Source: Fictibacillus enclensis | Lineage (GTDB): Bacteria > Bacillota > Bacilli > Bacillales > Fictibacillaceae | Length of the DNA: 64,000 bases | Direction of reading: 5' to 3' | NCBI RefSeq assembly: GCF_001457035.1 | Contig: NZ_KQ758617.1 | Location: forward strand, 62,001 to 126,000 | Part shown: positions 1-8,205 of the stretch, in pieces | Numbering within the stretch: position 1 is the first letter of the stretch | How the letters are laid out: every line of letters starts with the position of its first letter | Position numbers and translations under genes: made by a program | Notes under the pieces: model-generated | The model's database searches: none | What the model was told of the DNA's origin: nothing | What the model saw: only the letters and a program-made list of their open reading frames with translations

Positions 1-23
1 CCAATTTAATTTTTAAGTATAGG

Positions 24-53
24 AAGTCCGCCTCTGGCGGGCTTTTTATTTTT
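24..53 (+). terminator. Intrinsic terminator of a gene upstream of the window
   Basis: AAG-T-CCGCC pairs with GGCGG-G-CTT around a three-base loop and is followed by a T-rich run. The gene it ends lies outside the window. Confidence 0.7.
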
Positions 54-72
54 GTGAATTGTTAGAAAATAT

Positions 73-115
73 ACACTATTTTATATTGACACTTTAATTG
101 AAATAGTGTTACTAT
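73..115 (+). promoter_or_regulatory. Promoter and candidate operator for the bmr leader
   Basis: A sigma-A type promoter is visible: TTGACA at 86-91 and TACTAT at 110-115 with an 18-bp spacer. A perfect 9-bp inverted repeat, ACACTATTT at 73-81 and AAATAGTGT at 101-109, brackets the -35 box and reaches into the spacer, as expected for a repressor operator. The regulator is unknown. In B. subtilis the bmr promoter is under AbrB, whose sites are not of this simple palindromic type. Confidence 0.6.
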
Positions 116-162
116 TACTGAGGTCAAATGGAATTACAATTTATTGAAAGGATGGTTGTGTC

Positions 163-252
163 ATGAAAAAGACTATGAATGATTTACAGCATTTAACCAA
201 CGGCTCTTTTTCAATTTCATATGGTGACCGGCCATTCCGTAATAACGCATAA
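163..252 (+). CDS. Leader peptide of the bmrCD operon, 29 aa (BmrB-like in position)
   Basis: A 29-codon ORF (MKKTMNDLQHLTNGSFSISY... ending RNNA) starts at an ATG behind GAAAGGATG and lies between the promoter and a strong intrinsic terminator. In B. subtilis the bmrCD exporter genes are preceded by bmrB, a translated leader whose ribosome stalling by translation inhibitors relieves transcription termination. Position and architecture match that role. I did not establish sequence similarity to BmrB, so the assignment rests on context. Confidence 0.6.
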   Translation: MKKTMNDLQHLTNGSFSISYGDRPFRNNA

Positions 253-309
253 TCTATAGACACACGGCCGCGCTTTTTCCTTTGTGACGTGACGTGTCTC
301 TAATTTTTA

Positions 310-342
310 GCATATCGCCTCCCTGAGGCGGTATGCTTTTTT
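310..342 (+). terminator. Attenuator terminator in the bmr leader
   Basis: A 12-bp stem with one G-U pair (310-321 with 325-336) has a three-base loop and six Ts directly after it. It sits between the 29-codon leader ORF and bmrC, where it would stop transcription unless an alternative fold wins. The segment 257-300 (AGACAC ... GTGTCT) could form a competing hairpin. Confidence 0.75.
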
Positions 343-388
343 GCATTTGGGGTTCTATTCACCGTTCATATAAAGGAGAGATGCAAAG

Positions 389-445
389 ATGAGATTAGTA
401 ACAGTAGTGAGATTAAAGTGGCAGCTTCATTTGGGCTCAGGGTAG
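389..445 (+). CDS. Second short leader ORF before bmrC, 18 aa
   Basis: An 18-codon ORF (MRLVTVVRLKWQLHLGSG) has an excellent ribosome site, AAAGGAGA at 372-379, nine bases before its ATG. It lies after the attenuator and ends 39 bases before bmrC, so it is translated only on read-through mRNA. It could couple or gate translation of bmrC. No homologue is recognised and it could be fortuitous. Confidence 0.45.
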   Translation: MRLVTVVRLKWQLHLGSG

Positions 446-484
446 CTTTCGTATCAGAGGATTCAGGATGAGAGGAGTGAAACG

Positions 485-2239
485 ATGTTTTCTGTTTTAA
501 GCAAATTAGGATGGTTTTTTAAAGAGCACTGGAAACGCTATTCGATAGCGGTTGTTTTATTAATCGTGGTTGGCATTCTAGAGGTTATCCCTCCAAAGAT
601 CGTCGGAAATGCGATTGATGCCATTAACCTGGGCAACTTGACAAAAGAAACACTGATCCAAACGATTTTAGTGTATACCGGTTTATTGACCATTACCTAT
701 ATTTTAACGTATTTCATGATGTATCAGTTGTTTGGCGGGGCATTTGTTGTGGAACGGATCCTCCGCTCCAAATTTATGAGACATCTTTTAAAAATGACTC
801 CATCGTTTTATGAAAAAAATAAGACAGGAGATCTCATGGCTCGGGCAACCAACGATTTGAAGGCCATTTCAGTTACCGCAGGGTTCGGAATTCTCACCCT
901 TGTGGACTCGAGTGCATTTATGCTGGTCATTTTGCTTACCATGGGGTTATTTATCAGCTGGAAACTGACACTCGCGGCTGTTATTCCCCTGCCTCTGATG
1001 GCCATTGCCATGAATCGGTACGGAAAGAAGGTTCATGAACGGTTTCTGCTGGCACAGGATGCGTTTGGAGACATGAATGATCAGGTGTTGGAGAGTATTT
1101 CGGGAGTGAGGGTAATCCGTGCTTACGTAAAAGAGCAGGAAGATATGGCCCGCTTCCAAACTCTCACGGATGATGTCTATGGAAAAAATATCGCTGTTGC
1201 CAAGGTGGATGCGTTGTTTGAGCCAACCATTAAAGTGCTGGTTGGGATCAGCTATTTGATTGGATTAGGATATGGCGCATACCTTGTTTTTCACAACACC
1301 ATCACTCTTGGACAGCTTGTCTCCTTTAACGTTTACCTTGGAATGCTGATATGGCCGATGTTTGCTGTTGGCGAATTGATCAATGTCATGCAACGTGGAA
1401 ATGCCTCTTTGGACCGGGTGAACGAAACACTTGCCTATGAACCGGATGTAAATAGCCATCCCCACCCGATAAAGCTCGATCAGCCGGGAACCATTCAATT
1501 CCACAATGTATCGTTTCGATATCCGTCATCAGAAAGAGATAATTTAAAAGAAATTCATGTAAGTGTTAAAACAGGCCAGACGCTTGGCATTGTCGGACGA
1601 ACAGGAAGTGGAAAAACAACGCTGTTCAAGCAGCTTCTTCGTGAGTATCCGCTAGGAGAGGGAACCATTAGTATCTCGGAAATCGATCTGGCCCAGCTTG
1701 CCATAGAGGATATTCAGGGATGGATCGGCTACGTTCCGCAGGAAGCTACCCTTTTTTCAAAAACAATACGAGAGAATGTGCTGTTTGGGAATAGCCAGGG
1801 GACGGAGAAGGAGCTTCAGCATGCTCTTAAAATGGCAGCTTTTGATCAGGATGTGAAGTATTTGCCGCAAGGACTCAATACCCTGGTGGGGGAAAAGGGC
1901 GTCGCTTTGTCAGGTGGCCAAAAACAACGGGTTTCCATTGCCAGGGCCCTTCTCATCGACCCCGAGATCCTGCTGCTGGATGATGCCCTTTCAGCAGTCG
2001 ATGCAAAAACGGAAGCAGCCATCATCACAAACATAAGAAGAGAGAGAGCAGGGAAAACAACGTTGATTACAACCCATCGGTTATCAGCGGTGGAACACGC
2101 AGACTGGATCATCGTGATGAATGATGGGAAGATAGCCGAAGAAGGAACACATACCGAGCTTCTGGAGCAAGGCGGCTGGTACAGTGAACAGTATGAACGG
2201 CAAAAGGTCGAAGAACGTCTCGATGAAAGGGCGGTGTAA
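485..2239 (+). CDS. bmrC: ABC multidrug exporter half-transporter BmrC (YheI)
   Basis: This 584-residue protein is one half of a heterodimeric type IV ABC exporter. An N-terminal six-helix transmembrane domain (about residues 15-310) is followed by a nucleotide-binding domain with Walker A GRTGSGKTT, signature ALSGGQKQR and Walker B ILLLDDALSAVD. The D in place of the catalytic E after Walker B marks a degenerate site, typical of heterodimers. The start follows GAGGAGTG. The partner gene bmrD begins 4 bases after the stop. In B. subtilis BmrCD exports several drugs and is induced by ribosome-targeting antibiotics through a leader, consistent with the elements upstream here. Confidence 0.93.
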   Translation: MFSVLSKLGWFFKEHWKRYSIAVVLLIVVGILEVIPPKIVGNAIDAINLGNLTKETLIQTILVYTGLLTITYILTYFMMYQLFGGAFVVERILRSKFMRHLLKMTPSFYEKNKTGDLMARATNDLKAISVTAGFGILTLVDSSAFMLVILLTMGLFISWKLTLAAVIPLPLMAIAMNRYGKKVHERFLLAQDAFGDMNDQVLESISGVRVIRAYVKEQEDMARFQTLTDDVYGKNIAVAKVDALFEPTIKVLVGISYLIGLGYGAYLVFHNTITLGQLVSFNVYLGMLIWPMFAVGELINVMQRGNASLDRVNETLAYEPDVNSHPHPIKLDQPGTIQFHNVSFRYPSSERDNLKEIHVSVKTGQTLGIVGRTGSGKTTLFKQLLREYPLGEGTISISEIDLAQLAIEDIQGWIGYVPQEATLFSKTIRENVLFGNSQGTEKELQHALKMAAFDQDVKYLPQGLNTLVGEKGVALSGGQKQRVSIARALLIDPEILLLDDALSAVDAKTEAAIITNIRRERAGKTTLITTHRLSAVEHADWIIVMNDGKIAEEGTHTELLEQGGWYSEQYERQKVEERLDERAV

Positions 2240-2243
2240 AAAC

Positions 2244-4265
2244 GTGAAGCCTGGAAAACGATTATTTCAATACGCCTTAATTTATAAAAAAAGCTTTATA
2301 ATTGGGCTTCTTCTGCTGGCTCTCGCGGTTTCCGCAGAGCTTACCGGTCCTTTTATAGCAAAACGGATGATAGATGTACACATTTTGGGCATAGAAAAGC
2401 CATGGTTTGAAACCAGGTCGGGTTCAAAAAACACGGTAGCTTTTCTGGGCAAGCAATATAAAAGGGAAGACCGGCTGCTGCCGGGTGAACGCAAGGGAAG
2501 GCAAGTCAGGATCACCCAGATCGGAAGAAGTTATTATTTCATTCCACAGCCTGCCAATATTAAAGGGGAGAAGAAATACAACAACCATAAAATTACCGTT
2601 TCAAATAAAGGTGTTACAAAAGAATACCCGGCAGTACTCATAAAAAACAAGGATCTTTTCAACTTCTACAAACCTGAGATTGGAGGACTCGTCAAACTGA
2701 CCGGTTTTTATTTTATTCTGCTATTGTTTGCGAGTATCTTTCAATATGGTCAGCATTATATGCTGCAAAGCTCGTCCAACCTTGTGATCAAAAAACTGCG
2801 TCAGGATGTTTTCTCGCAAATACAGCGGGTGCCGATTACGTACTTTGACAATCAGCCTGCTGGGAAAACAGTGTCACGGGTAACGAATGATACGGAAGCG
2901 ATTAAAGAATTATTTGTAAATGTACTGTCGAACTTTTTTACTGGAACCATCTATATGGCGGGGATCTTCACAGCTCTCTTTATCCTGGATGCCCGTCTCG
3001 CCCTGATCACCATGGTTTTGGTTCCTATTCTCCTTGTATGGATCAAGCTGTACAGAAAAGTCGCTTCTAAGTATAACCATATTATCCGTTCCACCCTGAG
3101 TGATATAAACGGTATGGTCAATGAGTCCATTCAAGGGATGACGATCATCCAGGCGTTCAAGCGGCAAAAAGAGACGGTTAAGGAATTTGAAGACATGAAC
3201 AAAACGTATTATTCCTACCAGAACAAGCTGCTAAGCTTAAACGGCCTGACGTCCCATAATCTTGTAAGTGTTCTTAGGAACCTGGCGTTCGTAGCTCTGA
3301 TCTGGTATTTCGGGGGGGCTTCTTTAAAGGCGGATGCCTTGATTTCCGTTGGTGTTCTGTATGCTTTTGTCGATTATTTAAACCGCTTGTTCCAGCCCAT
3401 TACCGGGATGGTGAATCAGTTGGCACAGCTTGAACAGGCACTCGTGTCGGCAGAGCGCGTGTTTGTACTGCTCGACGAGCCAGGAATGGATGTGGAAGTG
3501 AAAAAGGCGCCGCGCTATGATGGGAATGTTTCCTTCAATGATGTAAGCTTCGCGTACATTGAGGGAGAAAATGTGCTCAACCATATTTCCTTTGAAGCAA
3601 AGCAAGGAGAAACCGTGGCGCTTGTCGGCCATACCGGATCTGGAAAAAGTTCCATCATGAACCTGCTGTTCCGTTTTTATGATATTAAGCAGGGAAAGAT
3701 AATGATTGATAACAAAGATATCATGACGATGCCCAAGCAGGTTGTGCGTGAGCATATGGGCATTGTTCTGCAGGACCCGTTCTTGTTCAGCGGTACGATT
3801 GCTTCCAACATTAGTCTTGATGATCCTTCCATCACCAGGGAAAAGGTAGAAAAAGCGCTCACGGATGTAGGAGCCATGCCGTTTGTACAAAACCTTCCCG
3901 GCGGTCTGGATGAACCGGTTATCGAAAAGGGGAGCACCCTTTCTGCCGGGCAGCGCCAGCTTCTGTCTTTTGCCAGAGCACTCGCCTTTAATCCGGCCAT
4001 TTTAATTTTGGATGAAGCCACAGCCAGCATTGATACTGAAACAGAAGCCATTATCCAAAGTGCGCTTGAAGTGCTCAAGCAAGGTAGAACGACCTTTATT
4101 ATTGCCCATCGCTTGTCCACAATCAAAAATGCAGATCAGATTTTGGTCCTCGACCGCGGCAGAATTATGGAGCGGGGAACGCATCAGTCTCTGATGGAAG
4201 CGGGCGGACGTTATTATCAGATGTACCAAATACAGCAGGGGCAGCAGACAAGTAAAGCAGTATAA
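2244..4265 (+). CDS. bmrD: ABC multidrug exporter half-transporter BmrD (YheH)
   Basis: This is the partner of BmrC, 673 residues from the GTG at 2244, the same length as B. subtilis BmrD. That start (VKPGKRLFQYAL) aligns with the family N-terminus and has GGGCGGTG just upstream; earlier in-frame ATGs overlap bmrC. An extra extracytoplasmic segment of about 120 residues between TM1 and TM2 is typical of BmrD. The NBD has Walker A GHTGSGKSS, signature LSAGQRQ and Walker B ILILDEATASID with the catalytic E, so BmrD supplies the active Walker B. A hairpin with a T run follows the stop. Confidence 0.93.
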   Translation: MKPGKRLFQYALIYKKSFIIGLLLLALAVSAELTGPFIAKRMIDVHILGIEKPWFETRSGSKNTVAFLGKQYKREDRLLPGERKGRQVRITQIGRSYYFIPQPANIKGEKKYNNHKITVSNKGVTKEYPAVLIKNKDLFNFYKPEIGGLVKLTGFYFILLLFASIFQYGQHYMLQSSSNLVIKKLRQDVFSQIQRVPITYFDNQPAGKTVSRVTNDTEAIKELFVNVLSNFFTGTIYMAGIFTALFILDARLALITMVLVPILLVWIKLYRKVASKYNHIIRSTLSDINGMVNESIQGMTIIQAFKRQKETVKEFEDMNKTYYSYQNKLLSLNGLTSHNLVSVLRNLAFVALIWYFGGASLKADALISVGVLYAFVDYLNRLFQPITGMVNQLAQLEQALVSAERVFVLLDEPGMDVEVKKAPRYDGNVSFNDVSFAYIEGENVLNHISFEAKQGETVALVGHTGSGKSSIMNLLFRFYDIKQGKIMIDNKDIMTMPKQVVREHMGIVLQDPFLFSGTIASNISLDDPSITREKVEKALTDVGAMPFVQNLPGGLDEPVIEKGSTLSAGQRQLLSFARALAFNPAILILDEATASIDTETEAIIQSALEVLKQGRTTFIIAHRLSTIKNADQILVLDRGRIMERGTHQSLMEAGGRYYQMYQIQQGQQTSKAV

Positions 4266-4267
4266 TA

Positions 4268-4302
4268 CAAAAGGGAGCCATTGAGGGCCCCCTTTTATTA
4301 TA
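4268..4302. terminator. Terminator between bmrD and the convergent small gene
   Basis: AAAAGGG and CCCCTTTT arms flank a short inner stem. The element lies between the ends of two convergent genes and probably serves bmrD, perhaps both. Confidence 0.55.
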
Positions 4303-4303
4303 T

Positions 4304-4465
4304 CTATTGTGCTGTTTTTTGTTCAGATGCTGCTTTTTCTGCTCCCATGATCTGTACTTCATGTTTCTGGACGGAAGTTTCATCATGTGCATTTGAAACG
4401 GATGAACCTCCCAAGGCTGTGGACATACCGCCGATCACGATTTTCTTTTTCCAATCAGGATGCAT
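4304..4465 (-). CDS. Hypothetical 53-aa protein
   Basis: A 53-codon gene reads MHPDWKKKIVIGGMSTALGG and ends in an E/K/A/Q-rich tail. The ATG is preceded by AGGAGGG at good spacing, which is the main reason to accept it. The N-terminal half is glycine-rich and mildly hydrophobic; the C-terminal half is polar (HDETSVQKHEVQIMGAEKAA). No signal peptide or full membrane segment is obvious. I do not recognise the family. Confidence 0.6.
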   Translation of the reverse strand: MHPDWKKKIVIGGMSTALGGSSVSNAHDETSVQKHEVQIMGAEKAASEQKTAQ

Positions 4466-4565
4466 GCATACCCTCCTATTTAATGTGAAGAAAATCCGTT
4501 TTGAAAGCAATACCTGTTGTTAGAATATTTTAAACTATTTTACAACTTATATGACGAAAAAGCAA

Positions 4566-4591
4566 AAAAAGAACCCTCTGCGGGTTCTTTT
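4566..4591 (-). terminator. Terminator of the 111-aa hypothetical gene
   Basis: On the minus strand AAAGAACCC pairs with GGGTTCTTT around a five-base loop, followed by a T run. It overlaps the stop codon of the gene at 4590. Confidence 0.75.
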
Positions 4592-4925
4592 ACGATTTCA
4601 TGATGGCATACTGCCCTCTGCTTGTTTTAAAGGTTATGATGCTTTGATCTGTATTGATTTCCTCAATGCCATCCAGCGGCACTTCGTACAGAACAGAAGG
4701 AAGCTCTGTTTTTTCGCCATCCTCGGTACTGTAGGCCGTGCCATGAAGGAACATGACATTGTCTGCAATGTAGTCATCAACAGAATCCCGCTGTTCAAAG
4801 GTGGCTTTTTCCAGTTGAATGTTGATTTGATCCAAATCTTCATTTTCTTCTTTTCGAATGGTAATCTGATTTCCTGCCCAGTCGTTTATTGTATTTTTAA
4901 TATCAATGATTTTCATTTCACTCAT
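4590..4925 (-). CDS. Hypothetical protein, 111 aa
   Basis: The protein starts MSEMKIIDIKNTINDW. The ATG at 4925 lies six bases after GAGGTG; an in-frame GTG three codons earlier overlaps that site and is less likely. The protein is acidic and soluble, with alternating strand-like stretches (QITIRK, IQLEKATF, VMFLHGTAY, SVLYEVPLDGIEEI, SIITFKT) suggesting a small beta-rich domain. No catalytic motif is visible and the family is not recognised. It has its own terminator and is probably monocistronic. Confidence 0.7.
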   Translation of the reverse strand: MSEMKIIDIKNTINDWAGNQITIRKEENEDLDQINIQLEKATFEQRDSVDDYIADNVMFLHGTAYSTEDGEKTELPSVLYEVPLDGIEEINTDQSIITFKTSRGQYAIMKS

Positions 4926-5017
4926 TTGGGTCACCTCTCTAACAATGTACCCCTATTGCACAAGAATAAACCATTCGGATAGGAGAATGACTGGAAATGA
5001 TGCGGACTGTAGCGGTC

Positions 5018-5521
5018 TTACTTTTCAGTCTGGATTTTCTGAATGACACCTTTGCCCCATGGCGCGACTTTTACTGCTACGGAGTATTCCTGTCCCGGTT
5101 CTTCAAACTTCTTTCCTGTATTTTCTTCGACATAAAAACGTTCCAGACCATATTCCAAATGAAGCATCCCAACCATTGAGGGGGTAGCCTTTGCTTTTAA
5201 GTAGACCTGGCTGCCTGAAACATCAGGAGAATGATTTGTTAACTTTTCAATGTGGTACTTCCCTTTTTCCAGAGCAAGAACCACATATACTGGTGTTGGC
5301 TCTTGAATAGGCTTTCCTTTCCAAAGGGAATCGGGAGCGTCACTGATTTCGTAATTCAAGGAAACATAGTCCCCGGAAAATACATCCGATGGGTCTACAG
5401 GCTTTGTTTTCAGATGGATCTCCTTGCCAAAATAATCAACTCCATAATAACTTCCGGCTATTCCGAGCAGAACGAGGACCTGAAGAATGATTAAACCAAT
5501 CCACCATTTATTTTTTTTCAT
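5018..5521 (-). CDS. GDYXXLXY-domain membrane-anchored protein
   Basis: The 167 residues carry one N-terminal transmembrane helix (about 8-27) and then an extracytoplasmic domain with the diagnostic motif GDYVSLNY near residue 50. That motif names the GDYXXLXY family (unknown function, usually encoded with DUF2157/DUF4401 membrane proteins). The ATG lies inside the 3' end of the upstream DUF2157 gene (14-bp overlap), so the two are translationally coupled and probably form a complex. Function unknown. Confidence 0.85.
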   Translation of the reverse strand: MKKNKWWIGLIILQVLVLLGIAGSYYGVDYFGKEIHLKTKPVDPSDVFSGDYVSLNYEISDAPDSLWKGKPIQEPTPVYVVLALEKGKYHIEKLTNHSPDVSGSQVYLKAKATPSMVGMLHLEYGLERFYVEENTGKKFEEPGQEYSVAVKVAPWGKGVIQKIQTEK

Positions 5522-6749
5522 GTGGGGTCCCCCTTTCCTCTAACACATCTTTTTTCTTTTTCTGCAAAAAGAAGTACAGAGCAAACAGAAGGATTCCGCC
5601 AATCAGGAAGAATAGGGATTTCGGCATAAACGACCACGCCAAATTAATGTAAGCAATAAAGGTGACGAGCAAAAACAAAATGATGCCCCAATTGATCTGA
5701 TATCGCTGTTCTGTCCGGTACCCTTCGGACAGCAGCAATCCGGGAAAAACGAAAGCAACGATTAAATACAGGATTCCCACCGCCAGATTTCCGGTGAAGG
5801 TGGACAGATAAAACCAGGGAATAAATAAAATGCCGCTTTTTAGTAATGCTCGCAAGGTACCTTTTTTCATTCTCGAATAAATAAGGAAAGCAGCTAAGAG
5901 AATAAAAATAAGTAAAAACCAAAGCGGCTCGGGATAATCAAAGGTATCCGATGGTGTATTCGTTAATGTAAAGTACAGCACCAGATTTATCCCAAATGCC
6001 GCTGCAGAAGCAAAAAACTTAAGGGAAGATCCAAGGCCTTGATCGAGCCATTCTGACAGGCTGTAAACACCGAGAAGAATAACGATCAGCCATAGCCAGT
6101 TTTCATCAAGGGTTCCTGCCAGGAAAACAAGATGCAAAATAAACCCGGCGGCAAAAAAGCGGGTATACAGACGGTTCTTTTCGTTCAGGGCCAACCAGCC
6201 CAATCCAAGTCCGAACAAAATCAGGAGCACATAGCTGTAGCTGGAGAACTCAGTCTGGGCGTAAATTTGCCCGCCGGTTAAAATGGCAAAGGTAAGAAAA
6301 AATAACAGCCTTCCATTAAGGAAGTACAGATAGATCAAGGCAGGCACGGACCAGATAATAAAGGTGCGTGCGTCATATGAAACAAAGTGGTACGTTTGGC
6401 CCAGCAGGATCAGAGATGCTCCAAAAGAGGCTATTCCAAGGCCAATACACGAATGTCCCAGAGCTTCCTTACCTTTTTGAAGAAATATATGGCCCAGCCC
6501 ATAACTGGTACATAAAACGGCGATCAGCAATATCAGCCTGAAAGGAGGAGTAATGCCGCTCCAATTGGCTGCAATAAAGGACAAGATTCCGAGGGCGATC
6601 AGAATACTTGCGAAGATCGGTATAAGACCGATGCCCCGCTGTGAATGATTATCCTTATATTTTGCCACTATAAGACGGTATTGCTCTTCGCTGATAATAT
6701 TTTCCGCTACCCATTTTTTTCCTTCTTTTTCTAACCATTGATCATTCAA
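5508..6749 (-). CDS. DUF2157 domain polytopic membrane protein
   Basis: This 413-residue protein has a short soluble N-terminus (WLEKEGKKWVAENIISEEQY, typical of DUF2157) followed by about twelve hydrophobic helices and a K-rich C-terminal tail. The start is a TTG at 6749 with GGGGTGAAACA just upstream. It overlaps the GDYXXLXY gene, the usual genomic partner of this family. Transport or envelope roles have been proposed for such pairs but none is established. Confidence 0.85.
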   Translation of the reverse strand: MNDQWLEKEGKKWVAENIISEEQYRLIVAKYKDNHSQRGIGLIPIFASILIALGILSFIAANWSGITPPFRLILLIAVLCTSYGLGHIFLQKGKEALGHSCIGLGIASFGASLILLGQTYHFVSYDARTFIIWSVPALIYLYFLNGRLLFFLTFAILTGGQIYAQTEFSSYSYVLLILFGLGLGWLALNEKNRLYTRFFAAGFILHLVFLAGTLDENWLWLIVILLGVYSLSEWLDQGLGSSLKFFASAAAFGINLVLYFTLTNTPSDTFDYPEPLWFLLIFILLAAFLIYSRMKKGTLRALLKSGILFIPWFYLSTFTGNLAVGILYLIVAFVFPGLLLSEGYRTEQRYQINWGIILFLLVTFIAYINLAWSFMPKSLFFLIGGILLFALYFFLQKKKKDVLEERGTPHEKK

Positions 6750-6992
6750 TGTTTCACCCCGCCTCTTTTTTATGGGAAAATTATAATTGCTGATTTATGT
6801 AAGGCTGATTTTTCCTCTCCACTTTAACAGAGTAGGAGGGAAATTTCAGTACCTCACAAGAAGATATGCCAATTGATTTTAGAGAATGCAGCAAGGAAAG
6901 GAAAACCAAAGAAAACTCCACATAATTTGGAAAATGGGGCAGCGTATATCCTTATTTTATTGAAGCACAATAGATTTAAGGAGGTGATATCA

Positions 6993-7196
6993 ATGGCAAA
7001 CAACAACAGCTCAAACCAACTATTAGTTGCTGGTGCTCAACAAGCTCTTGATCAAATGAAGTACGAAATCGCTTCTGAATTTGGTGTTCAACTAGGTGCT
7101 GATACAACTGCTCGCGCTAACGGATCTGTAGGTGGAGAAATCACTAAACGTCTTGTAGCAATGGCTCAACAACAAATCAGCGGTTCAGCTCGATAA
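6993..7196 (+). CDS. sspB: Alpha/beta-type small acid-soluble spore protein
   Basis: The 67-residue protein coats forespore DNA and protects it from UV and heat. It shows the family hallmarks: Gln/Asn-rich N-terminus, [14 protein letters not shown] containing the germination-protease (GPR) cleavage site, and [18 protein letters not shown] near the end. The ATG at 6993 follows AAGGAGGTGAT, an optimal ribosome site; upstream in-frame starts are ignored. The position near bmrCD matches B. subtilis sspB, but paralogues are very similar, so the exact symbol is provisional. Expression is expected in the forespore; I could not place a clear sigma-G promoter. Confidence 0.93.
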   Translation: MANNNSSNQLLVAGAQQALDQMKYEIASEFGVQLGADTTARANGSVGGEITKRLVAMAQQQISGSAR

Positions 7197-7212
7197 CTCT
7201 ATAATCATGGCT

Positions 7213-7241
7213 GTAAGGGGTGGAGCGATCCGCCCCTTTTT
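7213..7241 (+). terminator. Terminator of the SASP gene
   Basis: AAGGGG-T-GG pairs with CC-G-CCCCTT around a short loop, followed by a T run. Confidence 0.75.
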
Positions 7242-7271
7242 AATTAACTGCATTTGGAAAGAGGAATGTTT

Positions 7272-7520
7272 ATGAGCATGTGTCCGGTCTGCAATCAATT
7301 ACATACGGTCGTTTTCCATTGCCCGGACTGCGGCAATGCGGGCGAGGACCAGGGAAAGCTGAGCGATTATTTTGATGACTACAGTCCATATGTGGATTCC
7401 GATGGTCTGAAGCTCGAAAATGGATATCCGGCAGATTTTAAGGAGTCCCAGTGCCCACATGTTTATTATTGCAAAATATGCCGGCAGGAAATGGTTGTTT
7501 TTATATCTGAGTGGACATAA
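7272..7520 (+). CDS. Small CxxC zinc-ribbon-like protein, 82 aa
   Basis: The protein starts MSMCPVCNQLHTVVF and carries three CxxC motifs (CPVC, CPDC, CKIC), the pattern of small metal-binding zinc ribbons. The ATG at 7272 sits about six bases after GAAAGAGGA; the ATG at 7266 abuts that site and a TTG at 7254 precedes it. The middle is acidic (DYFDDYSPYVDSD). It follows the SASP gene after a terminator and precedes a bidirectional one. Family and role are not recognised; DNA, RNA or protein binding are all open. Confidence 0.65.
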   Translation: MSMCPVCNQLHTVVFHCPDCGNAGEDQGKLSDYFDDYSPYVDSDGLKLENGYPADFKESQCPHVYYCKICRQEMVVFISEWT

Positions 7521-7555
7521 AAAAATCACCAGCCCGTTTTGAGCTGGTGATTTAT
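7521..7555. terminator. Bidirectional terminator between convergent genes
   Basis: AAATCACCAGC pairs with GCTGGTGATTT across a short loop, with an A run on one side and a T-rich run on the other. It serves the zinc-ribbon gene and the amino-acid permease gene. Confidence 0.8.
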
Positions 7556-8205
7556 TTAATAATACGAAGTCGCCGTTCGAGACGTTCACGGCTCCATTCA
7601 AGCAGGGTGGATAATCCCCAATATATAAGTGCGGCTTCCAAAAGAATCGGCAGAACAATCAAGCTGGATGCACTGCGCTGATCGGCAATAGAAGTAAGTT
7701 CAGGTACAGTAATGACAGATGCTAGTGATGAAGACTTGGCAACGTCAATCAGTGAGTTCCAGATGGACGGGATGGCAATGCGCCATGCCTGAGGCAGGAT
7801 AACCTCACGGAACGTCTGATAGTAGTTCATGCCAAGTGAATAGGATGCCTCCCACTGGCCGTTAGGTATGGATTGAATCGCTCCGCGGTAGGACTCCGCA
7901 ATATAAGCACTGAAATGAAGGATTAATCCGACAAGTGCTGCCTGCCATCCTTCAGGAGTGATCGCAAACGTAAATCCGTTATACCAAATCAATAATTGAA
8001 TAAGAAGGGGAGTTCCCCTGAAAAAGGAAATATAGATTCTTGCAATGCGGGAAAGGACGCTGTTGCTCGACATTCTGCATAATGCGATGACCAGCCCAAA
8101 AATTAATGAGCCGATAATGGACCCTAGACTAAGGAGAACGGTGATTTTGGCTCCCTCCAGTAAAAACGGGAGGGAGTCCACCATGTACTGGAGAGAACTA
8201 CTCAC
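7552..8205 (-). CDS. Amino-acid ABC transporter permease (HisM/ArtQ type)
   Basis: The 217-residue inner-membrane subunit belongs to the polar amino-acid uptake class. About five helices are visible, with the family EAA-like loop near ASYSLGMNYYQTFREVILPQA that docks the ATPase. The GTG start overlaps the stop of the upstream binding-protein gene by 8 bases, so the two are coupled. No ATP-binding gene follows; the transcript ends at the hairpin. A GlnQ-like ATPase at 55.6 kb is a possible partner. Substrate cannot be told from sequence. Confidence 0.9.
   Translation of the reverse strand: MSSSLQYMVDSLPFLLEGAKITVLLSLGSIIGSLIFGLVIALCRMSSNSVLSRIARIYISFFRGTPLLIQLLIWYNGFTFAITPEGWQAALVGLILHFSAYIAESYRGAIQSIPNGQWEASYSLGMNYYQTFREVILPQAWRIAIPSIWNSLIDVAKSSSLASVITVPELTSIADQRSASSLIVLPILLEAALIYWGLSTLLEWSRERLERRLRIIK

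Noticed and set aside
2184-2243. Longer bmrD starting inside bmrC
   Set aside because: The GTG at 2244 gives the family length of 673 residues and has a ribosome site.
4551-4982. 143-codon plus-strand frame
   Set aside because: It is antisense to the better supported 111-aa minus-strand gene with its own ribosome site and terminator.
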